Part shown: in pieces, positions 30,232-42,382 of the stretch
Position numbering within the stretch: position 1 is the first letter of the stretch
How the letters are laid out: every line of letters begins with the position of its first letter
NCBI RefSeq assembly: GCF_020379485.1
Contig: NC_063452.1
Coordinates: forward strand, 28,154,770 to 28,218,769
Length of the DNA: 64,000 nucleotides
Reading direction: 5' to 3'
From: Brassica napus
Taxonomy: Eukaryota; Streptophyta; Magnoliopsida; Brassicales; Brassicaceae
Notes under the pieces: generated by a model
Seen by the model: the letters and a program-made list of their open reading frames with translations, nothing else
Databases searched by the model: none
What the model was told of the DNA's origin: nothing
Position numbers and translations under genes: made by a program

Positions 30232-33200
30232 GCTACTTAGCTGGAACTGTCAAGGGATTGGGAGCATCCTGACAGGCCAGCGAATCAGGGAATTCAAGAG
30301 AAGAATATCCCCTGAAGTTATATTTTGATGGAGACTATGAATCAAGACGAAGTGGTGCTCCGAAGGTTCCAAAAAAAACGGAATATACAAACCACTTTAC
30401 TGTACCCCCGAGTGGGACCAGTGGCGGACTCTCGCTATCATGGAAAACAGACACGCAGGTTGATATCCTCTCTTCCTCATCCAACTTTATTGATACTATT
30501 ATCACCTTGCAACAGAAACCTATGTTTGTCTCCTTTATCTATGGAGCACCAACGTAAAATAGGTCAGAGTTCTGGAACAAACTAACTGAAATTGGCCTAG
30601 GAAGAGATGAGGAAGCTTGGTTAATAGTGGGGGATTTTAATGACCTCTTAGATAATTCTGAAAAGGTAGGAGGTCCCTTAAGATGGGAGGGATCCTTTCT
30701 TGCCTTTAGAAGCTTTGTATCGCAGATGGGACTGTGGGATCTCCAACACTCCGACAACTCTCTTTCATGGAGGGGAACTCGCTACAGTCACTTCATCCAG
30801 TCCCGACCGGACCGTTCCATGATCAACTGCAAATGGGCTGAAGTATTCCCCTCTGGGTGTTGTGAATACTTAAGATTCGAGGGTTCTGATTACAGACCAA
30901 TACTAGTCCACCTTAACCAGCCACAACCTAAGAAGAGAGGCTTATTCCGCTTCGATAGTAGACTCAAAGACAAGCTTGAGATAAAAGAGCTGGTTAAAGA
31001 ACACTGGACAACAATGTCATATGAATCGGTGTTCTCAAAGATTTGCATAATCAGGAGAAAATTAATGTAGTGGACCAAGCTCCAGAACAGAAACAGCAAA
31101 GAGGAGATAATTGAGACACAAGCAAAACTGGAGGAAGCCCTCTCGAATACAGTCCCAGACCCAGTTGAGATTGCTGCCCTTTTGCAGAAGCTGGAGAAAG
31201 CATACATCGAGGAGGAACTCTTCTGGAAACAGAGGAGTCGAATCCTCTGGCTCCATAGTGGTGACAGGAACTCCGGTTTTTTCCATGCCATAACCAGGGA
31301 AAGGAGAACCATTAACAAGTTCTCGGTGATATAAAACGCCAATGGTCTAGCGGTTCACGAAGAAGATCAGATAGTCCGAACTATTGCGGACTACTATGGT
31401 AAGCTATTCTCCTCGAGACAGACGACATCGCTGCAAGTCATTGATGAAGTCCTTTTCCCCCATCATTGCCTCGGATATGAACAATGCCTTAATTAGGATT
31501 CCGGATAAACTCGAGATCAAGAAAGCAGTCTTCTCTATCCATCCGGATAAAGCTCCAGGGCCGGATGGTTTCTCGGCGAGCTTTTACCAGACCTACTGGG
31601 ACATAATAGGCGATGATGTAACGACAGAGGTTGGAAACTTCTTCAATACAAGCACGCTCGATGGCCGGTATAATGAAACCCACGTTAGGTTAATCCCGAA
31701 GACCAGGGGCGCCAAGAAAGTGGCTGACTACCGACCGATTGCGTTGTGTAGCACCCACTATAAGATCATCGCAAAATTTCTCACTAACCGCCTCCAGCCT
31801 GTACTCCAAACCATCATCTCGAAGAATCAGTCAACGTTTGTTAAGGGGCGAGCAATATCGGATAACGTGCTCATCACGCATGAAGTGCTTCATTACCTCC
31901 AGACATCGGGGGCCCAAGTCCGCTGCGCCATGGCTGTGAAAACGGACATGAGCAAGGCCTACGATAGAATCGAATGGAGCTTCCTAGCCAGAGTCCTTGA
32001 AAGACTCGGGTTCCACCCCACTTGGACCTCTTGGATTATGGAATGTATCCAATCAGTCTCGTACTCTATATTGGTGAATGGAGCAGCACAAGGAAGAGTT
32101 ATTCCGTCCCGGGGAATCCGACAAGGAGATCCCCTCTCGCCTTACCTTTTTATTCTCTGCACTGAAGTCCTCTCTGGACTGGGCTCTAAAGCGATGCATG
32201 AAGGGAGACTGGCTGGAGCAAAATTTTCGAGAAGATTCCCTCCGGTAAATCACCTTCTATTCTCAGACGACACTATGTTTTTTACCAAAACAAGTGTCAC
32301 CTGCTGTGAAGCCTTGAAGCATGTCCTAACCTTTTATGAAGGGGCTTCCGGACAGTGCATAAATCTCGGAAAGTCAGCTATAACCTTCTCCGCCAAAACA
32401 CCAAGTGAAGTGAAAACCTGAGTAAAGGATTTCCTCAATATCCAAAATGAGGGAGGAGTGGGGAAGTACTTAGGATTACCCGAACACTTCGGAAGAAAGA
32501 AGAGGGACATTTTTGCCAACCTCATTGATAGGATCAAGTAAAAATCTATAAGCTGGTCGACTAGATACCTTTCGAGTGCGGGAAAAGGTTCTCCTACAAG
32601 CAGTTTTAGCAGCCCTCCCAACTTACACGATGTCATGCTTCAAATTACCCCTCTCAATCTGCAAACAAATACAGAGTCTTCTCACTCGGTTTTGGTGGGA
32701 TGCAAAACCCGAGATTCGAAAACTCTGCTGGGTATCCTGGTCACGCCTAACTCGCCCTAAGAGTGCTGAGGGCTTAGGCTTTAGGGAGACCAAACAGTTC
32801 AATAACGCCCTGCTAGCGAAACTTGCGTGGAGAATCCTTAAGGAACCGCAGTCTTTCCTTGCTTCCTTGCCCAAATCCTTATGGGAAAATACTGCAATAA
32901 CTCATCTTTTCTTGACTGCAATGCTCCTGCCTCAGCCTCCCACGGCTGGCGAGGAATACTGGCGGGAAGAGAAGTCTTACGACATGGACTTGGCTGGATT
33001 GTTGGGAATGGCAAAGAGATACGGGTCTGGTCTCAACCGTGGTTACATCTTGATGGACCAACAACCCCCAATGGACCACCAACGTTCTCAAATGCTAATC
33101 TCCGTGTGACAGATCTCCTACAACCTGGCTCCTCAGAGTGGAACCTTCAAGCCATAAGAGAGCACTTGCCTCAGTATGAGGACGCCATCAAAGCGATCAT

Positions 33201-34292
33201 TCCTAGTGACGGTGATATGAACGATGAGCTAGTTTGGTTAAAGGATACGACCGGGAGTTACACTACAAAGTCGGGGTACGCAGTGGCCAAACTTAACACC
33301 GAAGCTGAACCATCTGATCATTTCGACTGAAAAAACGTATATGGCTGGTGAAAACCTCCCCAAAGCTCCGACATCTGCTCAGGAAAGCTACGGCAGGAGC
33401 ACTTCCGGTAGGTGCAGGTATCCATAGCAGAGAGGCATGACCATTGATGCGAATTGCAAGCGGTGTGGTACACTCGAAACAGAAATCCACGTCTTGCTCC
33501 ACTGCCCTTTTGCCTCAAGCGTTTGGAGTCAACTCCCCTGCCTGCATCTCCCGCCCTCGCTACCACAGATCCCAGACTCAATCACAACACTCCTTGACAG
33601 CTGCAACAAAATCGTCAATCTGCCTCCAACGGGTCTAGGCGATGTTCCCATGTTCCCGTGGGTATGCTGGACGTTATGGACGAACAGGAACAAACTCCTA
33701 TTTGAAAACAAAGACTTCTCGGTTGCAGAGACAGTACTGAAAATCCTACAAGATTCGAGAGCTTGGAAGGAAGCTCAAGAATCACAACAAAATCGAAAAG
33801 TACCACAGTGCGTGGATCCTTCACTGCAGGTGTCTAAAATCCAACTGCCTTCACCCCCCTTCTATTGCAGGTACCACCACATGGAGTCTTTTCTCTGATG
33901 CGGCTTGGGACTCAAAATCTGGAAGCTGTGGCCTCGGATGGCACTTTCGCGACAACACAGACGCACCAGCAGGCAATTTCTCTTCAAACCGCCGATCTGT
34001 CCCCTCCGCCCTTGTAGCAGAGGCCCTGGTGGTAAAGTCTACGATTCAAACTGCAGTTTCTCGTGGTGTGAACTCTCTTCGAGTCTTCTCAGACTCCAAA
34101 AGCCTCATCACTCTCTTGGCGACCAAGAAGAACCATGTCTGGATACAAGGAATTCTCTTTGATATCCACTCTCTATCAAACTCTTTTAGGAATATCTCTT
34201 TTCATTTTCTCCCTCGATTGGGAAATACTTTGGCTGATTCCTTAGCAAAATCAGCGCTACTCTCATTATCTAACTCTCTGGTGTGTGGATGA
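30232..34292 (+). pseudogene. LINE ORF2: endonuclease, RT, zf-RVT, RNase H (plus LINE)
   Basis: Domains in order. Endonuclease from LSWNCQGIG (30235) with WLIVGDFNDLLD and FEGSDYRPILVHL. RT with HPDKAPGPDGFSASFYQ (about 31540), FVKGRAISDNVLITHE, TDMSKAYDRIEW, GIRQGDPLSPYLFILC and the catalytic block HLLFSDDTMFF (FSDD). Then GKYLGLPEHFGRKKR, a zf-RVT-like part (CKRCGTLETEIHVLLHC) and RNase H (FSDAAWDSKSG, FSDSKSLI, LPRLGNTLADSLAKSA), ending at the stop 34290-34292. Stops or frame changes occur near 30330, 31070, 31330, 32420, 32540, 32890, 33330 and 33900. All domains are present, so the copy was full length when inserted. Confidence 0.9.
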
Positions 34293-34349
34293 GAATCTCC
34301 CAATTTTAATTAAGTATGTTTTGCCTCAAAAAAAAAAACACGAGTCCCA

Positions 34350-34946
34350 AACTCTGGTACTAGCCACATACATAAACATGTCATATAAGATCATAACCCC
34401 AATTGCAATTGTCAAACTGAGCAATAGATACAAGTGTCTATCTAAATTTAAAGTCCATATCGTTATTACATCTTTACCTTTTAACCATTTGTTGTTCTGA
34501 TATCTTACTTCATCCCAACCCTGACACCTCATGAAACCAGAAAACACCAGGTGAGACAAGAGGTGAGAGTCATACCAAGACCCCAACCTATGCTTGACCA
34601 AAGTAAACCTCAATCCGAACCGATAACAAGCGTACACCATCATATACTCCTTCCTGACACATCCAACCAAATCTTTAGTTTCATGTATATAATGCATTCC
34701 TAATTTAGTCACTCGGAAGCCATCCTTATGCTCTGAATCCCAATTAAATAAATTAGTATCCCATCCTAAAGATGAATCAGAATCAACCAAACCACAACCA
34801 TAAGAAAACCAAAACAACACCATCTTATTAGAAGTATTGAGACCAAATAAGACCAGAAAATCATAAGCGCAAGCAAAGCGCACCGCTACCCCAACTCGGT
34901 AAAGATCAAACACTGAGACACACAACCTTCTAGGACCAGACTGATT
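34350..34946 (-). other. ORF1-ORF2 spacer of the minus LINE
   Basis: On the minus strand this follows ORF1 and continues past the inserted LINE at 27194-26783. The protein-level phrase STRVWDSC at the right of the insert and WDSCYTYGRNG at the left join when the insert and one target copy are removed. A long open minus frame exists here, but composition and position suggest spacer, not a gene. Confidence 0.6.
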
Positions 34947-36306
34947 CTACTGGATTTCATAACTGAACCCCACATTATTATAGTAAAATAAAAATAAAAA
35001 CACCAGCAACCGAGACAAATTACTCCGATGTGTTCGTAGGCTTAACGGGGAAGCCTTCTTTGCAGGTGCAGTTCCCTTATCCCCATTTTTGGCTAAGTCC
35101 TTGGCCATAAGCTTCTTACGTAGAGAAATGAACCCCTGGACAAAACCGCTTCTTTGTTGCTCCCCCTGCCACACCTCTTCCGTCTTTGCTGACTTCTTCT
35201 TTGCGGCCTTTTCGACACTACCTTCATTAGGGATGTCATTAACTTCAGTTTGTTCATCACCCCCTTCCTCGCCTCCATCTTCCCCTCCCAAGACTTCCTC
35301 CTCCATGATATCAGTAATCTCTCCTTGCTCCCCTTCCTGCTCATCGTCAATGCCATCCTCTACCTTGAGCTCCGAATCTGAGAGTATCTCTCCCTCCACC
35401 ATAAGCTCTGAGTCTGAGAGTATCACCCCCTCCACCATCAAATCCGCATCATCTAGAGCCTGAGAAGGCACAAGATCCTCTAGCACCTTATCTTCTACTA
35501 CTATCCATTTCGGTACCCTCTGAAATTGCACCGCTTCCCCCCCTAATACTTTCTCGCCAGAGCCCTCCACAGCTTCTGCAGTGATACCTGCAATGGTGTC
35601 TGCGCTAGTCCCCTCATCAAACAGAAGAGCCTTACGGGCTTCAGATGCTCCACTCTCTGCAGAATCCAAACAGCTTCTCGTACCTGAGAGACACCATAAT
35701 CTCCACGCCTTCCTCTATCTCAACAGCCATGGAGAAGACAAGCGGTTTGAAACCATCAAGCTCCACCCTAACGCGCCCTCCATATAGATCAACCTCCCTA
35801 TAACCCGGCCAATGGCTTCACCAACGCTTTGGAATATTTCTGGAACCCAGAACTGAAGTGGAATGTCAAGAACGAGACCCAAAAAAGTGATTTTTGATGG
35901 GTAATTGACCTCAAGCACTGGTTTCCACCTCACAATTGACACCATCCAGTAATCAAAGTGGAAGGGTTGGTTTCCACCGCACAATTGACACCATCCAGTA
36001 ATCAAAGTGGACGGGTTCCATCTTCATGACTTCGGAAATGTCTTCCTCCGTCTCAAAGTCAAACTGGAATCTTCCCAGACCAAGATCCACTCCAAATACA
36101 CGCCCCTCGACTTGCCAGATCCTCGGAAGCATAAACAACAGGATCTTCATATCTTGCTTCGATGGGTTCATACACCTTCCAATGAGTGTCTTGCCATAAC
36201 TCGCTATGAGCTCCGAATTATCAAACCGAGGGACCGTAATCTTCAAAACCGCCTTAGCCACCTCCTTCTTTCCACCAGACTTAGCCATCCATTGACCTTG
36301 CGTCAT
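34947..36306 (-). pseudogene. LINE ORF1 (DUF4283), minus LINE
   Basis: Starts MTQGQWMAKSGGKKE at 36306, then the DUF4283 fold KTLIGRCMNPSKQDMK, LLFMLPRIWQVEGRVFG, FQFDFETEEDISEVM and FDYWMVSIVRWKP. A 49-bp tandem duplication (GGTTTCCACC at 35920 and 35969) shifts the frame here; the fold resumes upstream on the plus coordinates (LGLVLDIPLQFWVPEIF). The C-terminal half (35669-34947) is very acidic (EEEVLGGEDGGEEGGDE) and then Lys-rich. No clear CCHC knuckle was seen. Confidence 0.8.
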
Positions 36307-37042
36307 TTTGAAACACCAAAAAAGAGAGCAGAAGACAATACAAGATATTACAGAACCAGTAAATCTTAGAAGAGAAATATGTTGTGATGTAGAAAAAGAC
36401 TCTCCCATATTGCCTATAAATTCTAAACATCCATATCTCCAAGACTTTACACCCAAGAAAATCCAGAGATTTCTATTAACCAAAGAATCTCCAATCAACA
36501 GATCCTGACAGATACCATCACCATAAATTGATACAATCAACGGATTATCAATGATCCTAGATAATATCTTAGAGATTATCTCCATATACCACATTCCAAA
36601 TCTTGTACTAAAAAAGCAATTCATATTCAGAGCAGCAAATCGTAGAGATTCTGATACATATCCCAGATCAGGAGAAAACCTCCATTGATTGACCCCAATA
36701 AAGTCCAATAGAGATAGAGAAACATACCATATTTGTTGTTTAAGCAAATAATATGTTTTCTGAAAGAAGTTATTCACAGATCTCGCCGTAATAAAATTGT
36801 ACCCAGAAGAACTCCAAATCCAAATAACCTCATCAAATCCTTCCCCCGAAAATCCATCAGTCACCAAAAAATCCGTTGAGAAATCACCGATCTGAGGCGT
36901 AAATGCACAGAAATCCTGACCAGTAGATACCCCATTGATCCTGATCCCACCGAGCCTTGAAATGTTAAGATCCCACCACTCCTTCATCGTCTTCGATCAA
37001 TCGCCTTTTCCATCGCCGCTTTTTTCTTTTTCTATTATACTT
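36307..37042 (-). other. 5' leader of the minus LINE
   Basis: Leader between the LINE 5' end (37042) and ORF1. Its minus strand is open for long stretches in frame with ORF1 (from 36987), but the protein has no recognisable domain and ORF1 homologues begin at the MTQGQW-type methionine. Confidence 0.5.
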
Positions 37043-37159
37043 GACAAATGTCATTCTATTAGGCAAAATAAATGCTTTATATGGTTTTAAAAAATGAAAT
37101 ATAAATGAATGATTATATTACTAATAATTTTATTTTATTTTAGAAACTTTGATGGATTC

Positions 37160-37452
37160 TAACCGATGAAAGTGTATGAGGAATCTAACACAGTTCACTG
37201 TTACATTTGCAATGAATTGTTTTCAGTTGGTGAAAATAGTTTCAGAACCAGAAAAATGGTCAGCATTTGCAAGTTACTTAAAAGACATAAAAGTTTTGAA
37301 GAGAAGTTTCAACAGCTCAGAGCTCATTCATATACCACAGACGAAGAATTCAAGAGCGGACAGGAAGCAATAGTCTTTTGTTGTCCATATATCGGAGCTA
37401 CCATTTTGGTTCGCAGAGTCTACACTATTCCGTTTATGTTGCTGACAAAAAA
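37160..37452 (+). pseudogene. Third LINE tail: RNase H relic, plus strand
   Basis: The plus strand encodes MRNLTQFTVTFAMNCFQLVK, VSEPEKWSAFASYL and SSELIHIPQTKNSRADRKQ with an internal stop, then ELPFWFAEST and a stop near 37445, followed by an A run. This is the end of another plant LINE ORF2 (RNase H), different from the other two. It starts about 100 bp right of the minus LINE insertion site, so the minus LINE landed beside an older LINE remnant. Confidence 0.75.
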
Positions 37453-38349
37453 AAACCGATGAAAGTTCTCTATGTTGTTATGATTTATGAGCCACACACA
37501 GAAAGCCTCTTTTTCTTATCTCTTCATCATATCTGAAAGCTTTGTGAGCCTTGTGACAGGAATTATGGTTAATTCCGGTTTATAGATTTTATGTGTGTAT
37601 TTCGGTTTACTAGAAATAAACCAGCTCACAAACCATTTACGTACGCCTTTTGGCTATTGTGAGATATTAATAAAAAATCATCTTTATCTTCTTCCTCAAG
37701 TCTCTTCTCTCTATCACCACCTTCATGATCTATCATCACCATCATCGCACGAATCCAACATCTTCGAGATGATATATCTTCCCTTCTAGGCCTGTGTTCA
37801 CCTCGTCTTCGATCCTTTGTGGATTCTAGATAGAGATTTATCTATCAACCCATTATCCTGTTCAATGGAAAGAGCATCCTCGAAATAAAACCACATGGGC
37901 ATTCTACCAAGATCTCATTGAGGTCAGGGACATATCTGCTCATTTTGTGGATCACACTCCATTCAATAATTATTTGAGGATCCGAAAGACAAGCTGTTGT
38001 ATTTCACATGAGACTGATCAAAATGCTTCATTTGTGTGGCATCGTTGGAAGATCAAGGAGAATATGATGCAAGCTGATACTCTCTGTTCTAATATGAGGT
38101 TAATAAACGCTGTGGTTCTGATAGGCCTTGGAAGTATTGTGTGAGGCAGAGACTAAAGAATAAATAAGGAAAACGAGCTTCAGTGTCTGGAAGTGCAGTG
38201 TTTGAGGAAGAGATAGATGATGATGCGGAGGGAGCTGAATAGAGACGCGGGAAAGTTATTTTGAATGTGGGGCCAGTTGTTTAGGCCGTTATACGATTCT
38301 GTTAGGCAATTAGGCCGTTGGGCCAGCTTGCTAGTATAAATAAGATGAA
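37453..38349. other. Unassigned repeat-like intergenic DNA
   Basis: Moderate GC with short open frames (for example 37947-38144) that show no recognised domain. Left part of an inverted-repeat locus. A TATA-like AGTATAAATAAG lies at 38334. Confidence 0.3.
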
Positions 38350-39119
38350 TCTATTAGAAGATCCAATTGAAAGCCCATTTTATATCTTGTGAAAAATCTA
38401 TTAGCTCATGTAACTAGTAGGATTTGCCACATGAGTTCCCATATAAATAGTCATACTATGTAATGAAAACCTCAACTTTTGGAATATCAATATCATTTCA
38501 TAAATATCTTTGTTCTTGGTGACAAACTCAATCTCTTCCCGTTTCTTTACTTTCATTTGCATAATAAAGCTCCTTTGAGCTATTCATCTTTTGCATCAAT
38601 AAAGCTTTATAAGTATAAGGCGATAGTGATGGCGACACAGGCGACGGCTTAGGGTTTTCATGATTTTTCGACGATGGGATACCGGAATTCAACGGGAGGA
38701 GCAAGATGGGTTAGATCATCATCAAGATGGTCGGATCGGAAGGTTACAGACATGAAGGGGAGTATTGGCAAGTATATCTCATCAGGATTCTCGATGGATC
38801 CTTTTGCAAAAAGGAAAGAAGGAAATTAGAGGATCTTGGAAGGTTTCACAATATGTGGTTTGGATCGAGGTTTCAGGCATCATCAAGATAAAATCTCCGT
38901 ACAGGAGGGTTTTGTCTTCCCTTTACAATGGGATTGATAAGATCGCAGCCTGGTTGATCAATTATAGGAGATACGGTATTATCGGTGAAGAATCTTGGTG
39001 CGTGGAGGTGGGTCACTGGAACTACTATAACAGATGGGCACCTGGCAAACCCTAGTTACATGGGCTAATGGACTTCTCACAAGATATAAAATGGGCTTTC
39101 AATTGGATCTTCTAATAGA
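38350..39119. repeat. 43-bp perfect inverted repeat, arms 684 bp apart
   Basis: 38350-38392 and 39077-39119 are exact reverse complements (arm core AGAAGATCCAATTGAAAGCC). The inverted match continues imperfectly inward for about 40 bp more (ATTAGCTCATGTAACTAG versus ATTAGCCCATGTAACTAG). The right arm lies in a Gypsy-like LTR and the left is probably a rearranged copy of the same LTR in reverse. The spacer holds an unassigned short frame (38765-39055). Confidence 0.85.
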
Positions 39120-39477
39120 ATCAAGTACTGTTGAAGGTGGGTTTTTTATCGAATGGATAGAAAAAGATTAGAGTGTAACTCTAGTCTTAGGCTCTACTAC
39201 GAGATTTGTTTGTAAAAAGAAGGTATACGGTACTCGTATTCAAATTTCATATACAAATACAATTTGATTCCTATCATTTGGTGCGGTGAGCTATAAGTCG
39301 ATCATCGATCGAAGATGGCAAAGCAAGGACAATCGGAGCTATGACGCGAAGATCCGGAGCAGCGGATCAGTGAACTCCACAATACAGTGGCGAGACTCAA
39401 TGAACAAGTCAAGTACATCCGTAAACGCTACAATAAGGCTTACGAAATGAAGATCGAAGCACGGACCGAGCCCTAGT
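39120..39477 (+). mobile_element. Gypsy-like LTR end, PBS and gag start
   Basis: LTR-like sequence ends CCTATCA at 39276 and is followed by TTTGGTGCGGTGAGC, the primer-binding type used by a group of plant LTR elements. A gag start ATG GCA AAG at 39315 opens MAKQGQSEL, a TGA, then a helical segment RISELHNTVARLNEQVKYIR and a stop at 39475-39477. The coiled-coil N-terminus fits a Gypsy gag. Nothing of the element follows, so it is a fragment. Confidence 0.55.
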
Positions 39478-39950
39478 ACAAAATAATATAAACTATTCTA
39501 TTTTAGGACCAAACTATTTTATCTCAAACAATAACAAATTATACTTCCTCCTTTTCTGTATCCCAAAAAAAACACTTTTTGCTTTTCTATTTTCTGCGTA
39601 GTATTAACTAAACTAATTTTTATTATATATAAACAATTTTCATACACATTGTCATGTAATCGAATCGGAAGATGCATACATGTTAAAATTTTATCTCACA
39701 AGAATCTTCTAACTCTTTTACCCAAAAAAATATGTCTGACCTCTCAGCTGCCTAATAATTTAAAGTAGAATTAGCTGATAAATAATGCTAACTGCAGTTG
39801 CTTTTTAAAAAAAAAGCTTTTTTTACAACAAATAATAATAATGCTAATTGCAGTAAATTACTAAAAATAAATAAGAGTGACTTAAAGTTACGTAATGCTG
39901 AACGATAATAACTTTGAAAAACAATTGCTAGGCAGCTATTAGGGTGCGAG
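39478..39950. other. AT-rich spacer
   Basis: AT-rich with A and T runs; no gene or named repeat recognised. Confidence 0.4.
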
Positions 39951-39959
39951 TAAGTGAAC

Positions 39960-40270
39960 ACACTTACAATATCAAGTAGGAAAAAGCAAGTCGTGAAATA
40001 AGAGAAAAATGATCAATGAACGAAACAGAGGAATCAAAGAAAGAGAGAATTAAACAATGAAGTGAAAGTGAGAAATCAGAGAAGCAAACAGTGCGATAAA
40101 CAGAAGAAACAATAGGCAAATAATCAATCAAGAAAACAAGAAAGCAAGCAAAAAAACAAAGCAAATAAGTTAATCAAAAAACACAAGCAAAAAAGTAAAC
40201 AAAAGAAGCAAAGAATTAAGCAAGAAAACAGGTCAAGCATGCAAGAATCGGTGAAGGAAGCAATCAAAAG
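39960..40270. repeat. Purine-rich AAGCAAGCAAAGAA tract
   Basis: Plus strand is dominated by A and G in AAGCAAG/AAGAAAG words. Similar tracts lie at about 40960-41400, 43500-43830, 43960-44170, 47690-47990 and 48060-48290. On the transcribed (minus) strand they would be U/C-rich. They account for the Phe/Leu/Cys-rich antisense reading frames here. Confidence 0.8.
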
Positions 40271-40387
40271 AAACAAATAATTACAGAAGAACATATGCAT
40301 GAATGCGATGTATAGATGAACGTATGCATGAATGCATATAATGTGTTTCAGGCAGTTTGATATGAGAAATAAGCATATACATTATGT

Positions 40388-40475
40388 TAGATTAATCAAA
40401 AGAATAGATGAACAATTATGAGGAAACAATAATGTACAACACAACGTCCTTCATGAATGGTTAAGTGATGAAGCG
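40388..40475. repeat. Array landmark repeat, copy 1 of 5
   Basis: Phrase AGATTAATCAAAAGAATAG, then GAGGAAACAATA, then ACAACGTCCTTCATGAATGG and TTAAGTGAT. Copies follow at about 42908, 47152 (partial), 50576 and 54738. The uneven spacing (2.5, 4.2, 3.4 and 4.2 kb) shows that the array grew by irregular segmental duplication rather than as a simple tandem repeat. Confidence 0.85.
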
Positions 40476-42299
40476 ATACCTTATATACTTATTTCTTCGT
40501 AATTGAAAGAACACACGTAATTCTTCCAATTTTCTGGCATCCAAATTAGTTCTGCAACAGCTAAGAAAAAGTAAGCATGAATCTCCAACCGCTAGTTAGT
40601 AATAGTCACAAAAGTTAGGTATCAAAGATGGACTACATGCAAACATGTCTAATGAAAAATATTTGGCAAATACGTACTTGAAAAAGGAACTTGTTTCATG
40701 GTGTCAGAGACTCGGTTGCTAGTAAATGGCAGGATCTAACCCTCCTGAATAATTAGCACAGACATATAAAAGAATTTAGATACAAACGAGATCAGCATGA
40801 AGAAATAACAAAAACAGAATGATCATCACAAAAGGGATGATCCATGTGGAAGCGATGTTCATTAACGAGACTTTCCTTAGTGATCAAGAGTCTCCATCTA
40901 TGCTATTTTCAAACAGTAACCGAGAACTATATAAAGATATGGTTAGTTCTGAGTAAGAAAGTTAAAGCAGTCCAGTAGGTAAGATAACCAAGTAAACAAA
41001 GGAAGCAAGTACGAAAATGACAAAAGCAGGAAGCTAGTAAGGAATCAAGTATTTAGGAAATCAATGTTAAACAAGGAAGCAGTAAGAAAGTAAACAACGA
41101 GTAAGTACAGCAAGAAACCAGGAAATCAATGTAAAACAATGAAACAGTAAGAAAGTAAACAACGAGTAAATACAGCAAGAATCCAGGAAATCAAGTAAGA
41201 AAGTAAATACAGCAAGGAACCACGAAATCAAAGAAAAACAAGGAAGAAAGCAACAAAGGAACACAATAAAGCAAGGAATCAAGAAACAAACAAGAACGCA
41301 GGGAACTAAGGAACAGTTGAAACAAAGCAAAGAGAGAAAATAACGAAGAAAAAAAATAAAAATAAAAATAACAAAGCAAGTAAGAAAGCATACCAGTAAA
41401 GAATTAAGAAAGCAATAGGTCCGAATGCACACATGTATGTATGTGAATGAAAATTTAAGTGATTGAGAAGAACCTATATAACATTCTCTGAGATACATCA
41501 CATCAGACTATGGAATCCGTTGCTGCAGAGGAAAACAGATAGAATATCAAACTATACAAGCAAAATCAAAACATCAAAAGAAAATGATTGAACATACTTA
41601 CAAAGTTTGGTAGGATTACTCTGTAGTTCCCTGAATGATGTCTAGAAAGCTTCATTCGTGATTATATCTGTAGGCAAAAACAACAGAAAAGAATAGAAGA
41701 TAATAGTGAACACAACTACCTGGAAAAAAACAAGAGATTTAAAACTTAGGAAACTAGAAGATGCAGTTCTAGAGGTTGTCTTCCATAGTGCATCACATAA
41801 GCGATTAGAAAACATATGAAGGCATACAACTTTCAGTATTATTTCAAAACAATCGTAATCGAGCCCCAGTCATTTTTTATTGATTACCTTTTCCATAAGT
41901 TTGTGCCTTTCTCTGTAACCGTTTATGCCTTTTTCTCCAGACTATGGACTGCTGTTCTTAAAGGACCTGACAATATGAGAGATACATCAACGAATACTAA
42001 ATACTGATTGAACTCAACAAGAAACTTACTAGTGGTTTGCAGAGGCTTAAGGAGGAGTTCCAAGCCACCATAGTCTAAGAGACAGGTTTTAAATGTTAGG
42101 CGATATAACATATTTGATTGGTATAGTAACTTGGACATTAAGACCTGTAAAGCGTACATTCAGTTTTGATTCAGGGGTGGAGTATCTGTAGAGCATGTAT
42201 ATGTTGAATGACTGCTATAAATAACTTAATTACCTGTTAAGGACAAAAGGTGCAAACCTGCCACAACTGGGTTTTTATTTTTCCATGTTGTTAACTCGA

Positions 42300-42382
42300 C
42301 AGAAGGATTTGATTTAGAAACAAGAAGATGACATGGTATCGTGGTTGTATCTTAGCCATATTAGAGCTCCACTTGCGATGGA
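42300..42382 (-). repeat. Exon module A, copy
   Basis: Minus-strand reading: acceptor CTATTTCAG, then GTCCATCGCAAGTGGAGCTC and on to AATCAAATCCTTCTGTCG. Related full or partial copies: 44577-44640, 46139-46210, 48962-49043, 51147-51215, 52859-52942, 53515-53562. Half copies: 42560-42585, 46838-46890, 49120-49187, 53650-53700. Confidence 0.65.

Larger units (their letters stand above)
27208..34336 (+). mobile_element. Plus-strand L1-like LINE inserted in the minus LINE
   Basis: Flanked by the target duplication (AA)CACGAGTCCCA at 27195-27207 and 34337-34349, with a poly(A) tail right before the second copy. It contains a 5' leader (27208-28322, with the MITE), ORF1 (28323-30227) and ORF2 (about 30232-34292). 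After removing the MITE and its duplicated target it is about 6.6 kb. Both frames carry a modest number of stops and shifts, so it is younger and more complete than its host LINE, but inactive. Confidence 0.95.
24310..37042 (-). mobile_element. Minus-strand L1-like LINE, split by a second LINE
   Basis: The 13-bp target duplication GACAAATGTCATT occurs at 24297-24309 and 37043-37055. Between them the minus strand holds a LINE: 5' end at 37042, ORF1 (36306 to 34947), a spacer (34925-34350 and 27194-26783), ORF2 endonuclease (26779-25767), RT (25553 to about 24910) and RNase H (24870-24336), and a short A tail (24310-24316, as T). The plus-strand LINE at 27208-34336 interrupts it. Without that insert the element is about 5.6 kb. 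ORF2 has frameshifts and an internal deletion, so it is dead. Confidence 0.9.

Noticed and set aside
34326..34925. 199-codon minus-strand gene
   Set aside because: It spans the LINE insertion edge and target duplication and matches the ORF1-ORF2 spacer of the minus LINE; no domain is visible.
41067..41501. 144-codon Phe/Cys/Leu-rich membrane protein on the minus strand
   Set aside because: Complement of an A/G-rich tract; composition alone explains the open frame.
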